A stretch of 64,000 bases of DNA from Chitinophagaceae bacterium (GTDB taxonomy: Bacteria; Bacteroidota; Bacteroidia; Chitinophagales; Chitinophagaceae): positions 62,001 to 126,000 of the forward strand of contig JAMLHL010000010.1 of NCBI GenBank assembly GCA_023957125.1, read 5' to 3'. Of this stretch, positions 62,484 through 64,000 are shown piece after piece (the first letter of the stretch is position 1; the number at the start of each line of letters is the position of its first letter). Below the pieces are notes generated by a model. The model saw only the letters and a list, made by a program, of their open reading frames with translations, was not told the DNA's origin and searched no databases. Made by a program: the position numbers and the translations under genes.

Positions 62484-63668
62484 GTGAGAAAAATATCGGC
62501 TTTCTTCTTATTCCTATGCCTTTCTTCTTTCCATAGTGTATTTTCTCAGATTGATTCCTCCCATCTGCGGATTTCGATGCTTACCTGCAGTGCGGGCCAG
62601 GAATTATATTCCACTTTTGGTCACAGCGCTATCAGAGTTACCGACAGTGCCACTTATACGGATCATGTATATAATTACGGCACCTTTGATTTTAATCCCG
62701 ATTTCTATCCTAAGTTCATCAGGGGACAGTTGCTCTACTATCTTTCGGTAGAAACTTTTGACGATTTCCTGTACAGCTACCAGGTGGAGCAACGCAGTAT
62801 AGAGGAGCAGGTGCTCAACCTGACCGGGGAAGAAAAGATAAAATTGCAACAGGCGCTCCGGCTCAATGCCTCTGGCAGTAATAAATATTATAAATATGAT
62901 TTTCTTTTCGACAACTGCGCTACCCGCATACGGGATATTATTAGTAACAATCTCTATGAGCCCCCCGTGATAAAGAATATCTTACCTTACCGGGAAATCA
63001 CGTTCAGGGATCTTATCCATCAATCTCTTAACGCAGGCGGAATGTATTGGAGTAAGCTGGGGATTGATCTGTTGCTGGGAAGCGGACTGGATAAAAAAGC
63101 GGGCAATTTACAGACCATGTTTTTGCCGTATTACCTGGCTAAAGGTTTCGACAGCGCGTCGGTCGGGAACATACCTTTGGTGAGTAAAAAACAAGAGATA
63201 TATAAAGCGCCCCACCCGATCGTAAAACAAACACCGGCGATTACCCCCCTGATTGCTTTCGCCATCTGTTTGGGAATGTTTATTGCTATTTCTTTAATAA
63301 AGCAACAGTGGAGCAGGAAACTATTGGCGATACTGGACTTCCTGCTTTTTTTCTGTTCCGGGCTATTGGGTATTTTGCTGGTGTTCATGTGGGTGGGAAC
63401 CGACCATGTACTTTGCCGTAATAACTACAACCTGCTGTGGGCGCCTCCTTTCCATGCCGTTGCAGCATTTTTCCTGAACAGTAAGAAAAAAATAATGAAC
63501 CAATACTTCGGTCTGTCTGTTTTATTATACACGATGGTGCTCGCTTTTTGGGTAATATTGCCCCAGGAGCTGAACAAGGATTTAGCGCCATTGATCATTT
63601 TATTTATCTGGCGAAGCTGGAAATTATTTAAACGCTCGGAGCATGCCCGGAAACCGGCTAAGATATAA
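62484..63668 (+). CDS. DUF4105 protein, Lnb-like (lipoprotein N-acyltransferase candidate)
   Basis: A membrane protein of 394 residues starting at a GTG (62484) with signal KISAFFLFLCLSSFHSVFS. The N-terminal periplasmic domain (about 25-230) has the papain-like pair FGHSAIRV (H47) and FDNCATRIRD (C145), the catalytic layout of the Lnb family. Five helices fill the C-terminal part, 255-385. Lnb is the Bacteroides enzyme reported to add the third acyl chain to lipoproteins; by family resemblance this is a candidate, not proven. It overlaps the next gene by 26 bp. Confidence 0.75.
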   Translation: MRKISAFFLFLCLSSFHSVFSQIDSSHLRISMLTCSAGQELYSTFGHSAIRVTDSATYTDHVYNYGTFDFNPDFYPKFIRGQLLYYLSVETFDDFLYSYQVEQRSIEEQVLNLTGEEKIKLQQALRLNASGSNKYYKYDFLFDNCATRIRDIISNNLYEPPVIKNILPYREITFRDLIHQSLNAGGMYWSKLGIDLLLGSGLDKKAGNLQTMFLPYYLAKGFDSASVGNIPLVSKKQEIYKAPHPIVKQTPAITPLIAFAICLGMFIAISLIKQQWSRKLLAILDFLLFFCSGLLGILLVFMWVGTDHVLCRNNYNLLWAPPFHAVAAFFLNSKKKIMNQYFGLSVLLYTMVLAFWVILPQELNKDLAPLIILFIWRSWKLFKRSEHARKPAKI

Positions 63669-64000
63669 GAATACTGGAGTTTATTATGAGGTGGAAGGGG
63701 ATGGCTTTCCACTGGTACTGATCCATGGATTTGGGGAAGACGGTTCCGTCTGGCGACATCAGCGTGCCGTATTAAAAAAACAATTTAAATTGATCATACC
63801 GGATGTCCCGGGGAGCGGCCGTTCGGCGTTGTTGCCGTTAGCCGGGGATTCTGTTGCTGACGGCATTGAAGTGTATGCGGAATGTATCAAAGCTGTTTTG
63901 GAAAAGGAAAGAATTGACCGGTGCACTATGCTGGGGCATAGTATGGGCGGATACATAACCTTAGCCTTTGCCGTGCATTATCCGGCTCTTTTAAACGGGA
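63643..64000 (+). CDS. alpha/beta hydrolase (3' partial)
   Basis: An alpha/beta-fold hydrolase of which about 119 codons are visible before the window end. The start ATG at 63643 gives MPGNRLRYKNTGVYYEVEG, overlapping the previous gene by 26 bases in another frame. LVLIHGFGEDGSVW is the oxyanion strand, DVPGSGRS the next loop, and the nucleophile elbow is LGHSMGGY. The C-terminal half and the catalytic acid and histidine are cut off. The overlap suggests translational coupling with the Lnb-like gene. Confidence 0.85.
   Translation, partial: MPGNRLRYKNTGVYYEVEGDGFPLVLIHGFGEDGSVWRHQRAVLKKQFKLIIPDVPGSGRSALLPLAGDSVADGIEVYAECIKAVLEKERIDRCTMLGHSMGGYITLAFAVHYPALLNG

Noticed and set aside
22022..63668. 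tRNA, rRNA or tmRNA genes in the intergenic spaces
   Set aside because: No cloverleaf or conserved rRNA sequence was found by eye; a dedicated RNA search would settle it.

Overview
The window is chromosomal DNA of a Bacteroidota bacterium, most likely of the Chitinophagaceae. The evidence is two SusC/SusD contexts, FecI-type ECF sigma factors, one with a FecR partner, many lipoproteins with a Cys after a short hydrophobic signal, PspC/DUF4105/M90/DUF4091 family proteins, and -7 promoter boxes fitting TAnnTTTG. The family assignment is inference; no rRNA or tRNA gene was seen to fix it.

Layout. 1-7313: a nucleotide-sugar operon for surface polysaccharide: a DegT aminotransferase (5' cut by the window), UDP-glucose dehydrogenase, UDP-glucuronate decarboxylase (UDP-xylose), a second UDP-sugar dehydrogenase and dTDP-rhamnose genes rfbB, rfbC and rfbD without rfbA. 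7325-10381: a glutamate-cysteine-ligase-like carboxylate-amine ligase and an ATP-grasp ligase on the minus strand, divergent from an esterase. 10881-14028: ribBA and a CotH-kinase lipoprotein. 14263-20323: a minus-strand heavy-metal RND efflux operon (hypothetical, TolC-like, adaptor, CzcA/CusA-like pump). 20506-26712: PspC-like protein, a candidate structured repeat RNA with terminator, LEA-2 lipoprotein, WbqC, aldose epimerase, lysA, a TlpA-like thioredoxin.

26785-33266 is a decayed polysaccharide-utilisation locus. A FecI-type sigma gene and its FecR gene are separated by a PIN-toxin/antitoxin pair on the opposite strand, the SusC/SusD pair has collapsed into an out-of-frame STN-SusD fusion, and a GH116-like hydrolase remains downstream. 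33330-40657: M90 peptidase, DUF2130 protein, a fucosidase/DUF4091 operon divergent from a LacI regulator, and cutC. 40844-46514: a Gfo/Idh/MocA (GH109-like) enzyme, a TIM-barrel epimerase and a large PVC-type cytochrome, possibly keto-sugar metabolism. 46752-50860: FkbM methyltransferase, asnA, GNAT, lipoprotein, outer-membrane barrel. 51530-60968: an ECF sigma gene with no FecR, a lipoprotein, intact SusC/SusD, a ceramidase-like enzyme and a PhoPQ-related hydrolase. 61144-64000: rhomboid protease, an Lnb-like DUF4105 protein and an overlapping alpha/beta hydrolase cut by the window end.

Intergenic spaces are unusually rich in dispersed repeats. I distinguish: family A, palindromic MITE-like elements, three of them between direct repeats; family B, GC-rich double hairpins, twice next to family A; family C, tgaaaat-type words; family D, ACCTGNN heptamers, including two inverted copies of a composite of about 190 bp. 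The repeats explain most of the longer gene-free gaps. The signals most worth follow-up are the MITE-like family, the five-unit degenerate repeat ending in a strong terminator at 21072-21254, the toxin-antitoxin split sigma/FecR pair with its collapsed SusCD, and the ligase/ATP-grasp/esterase trio.
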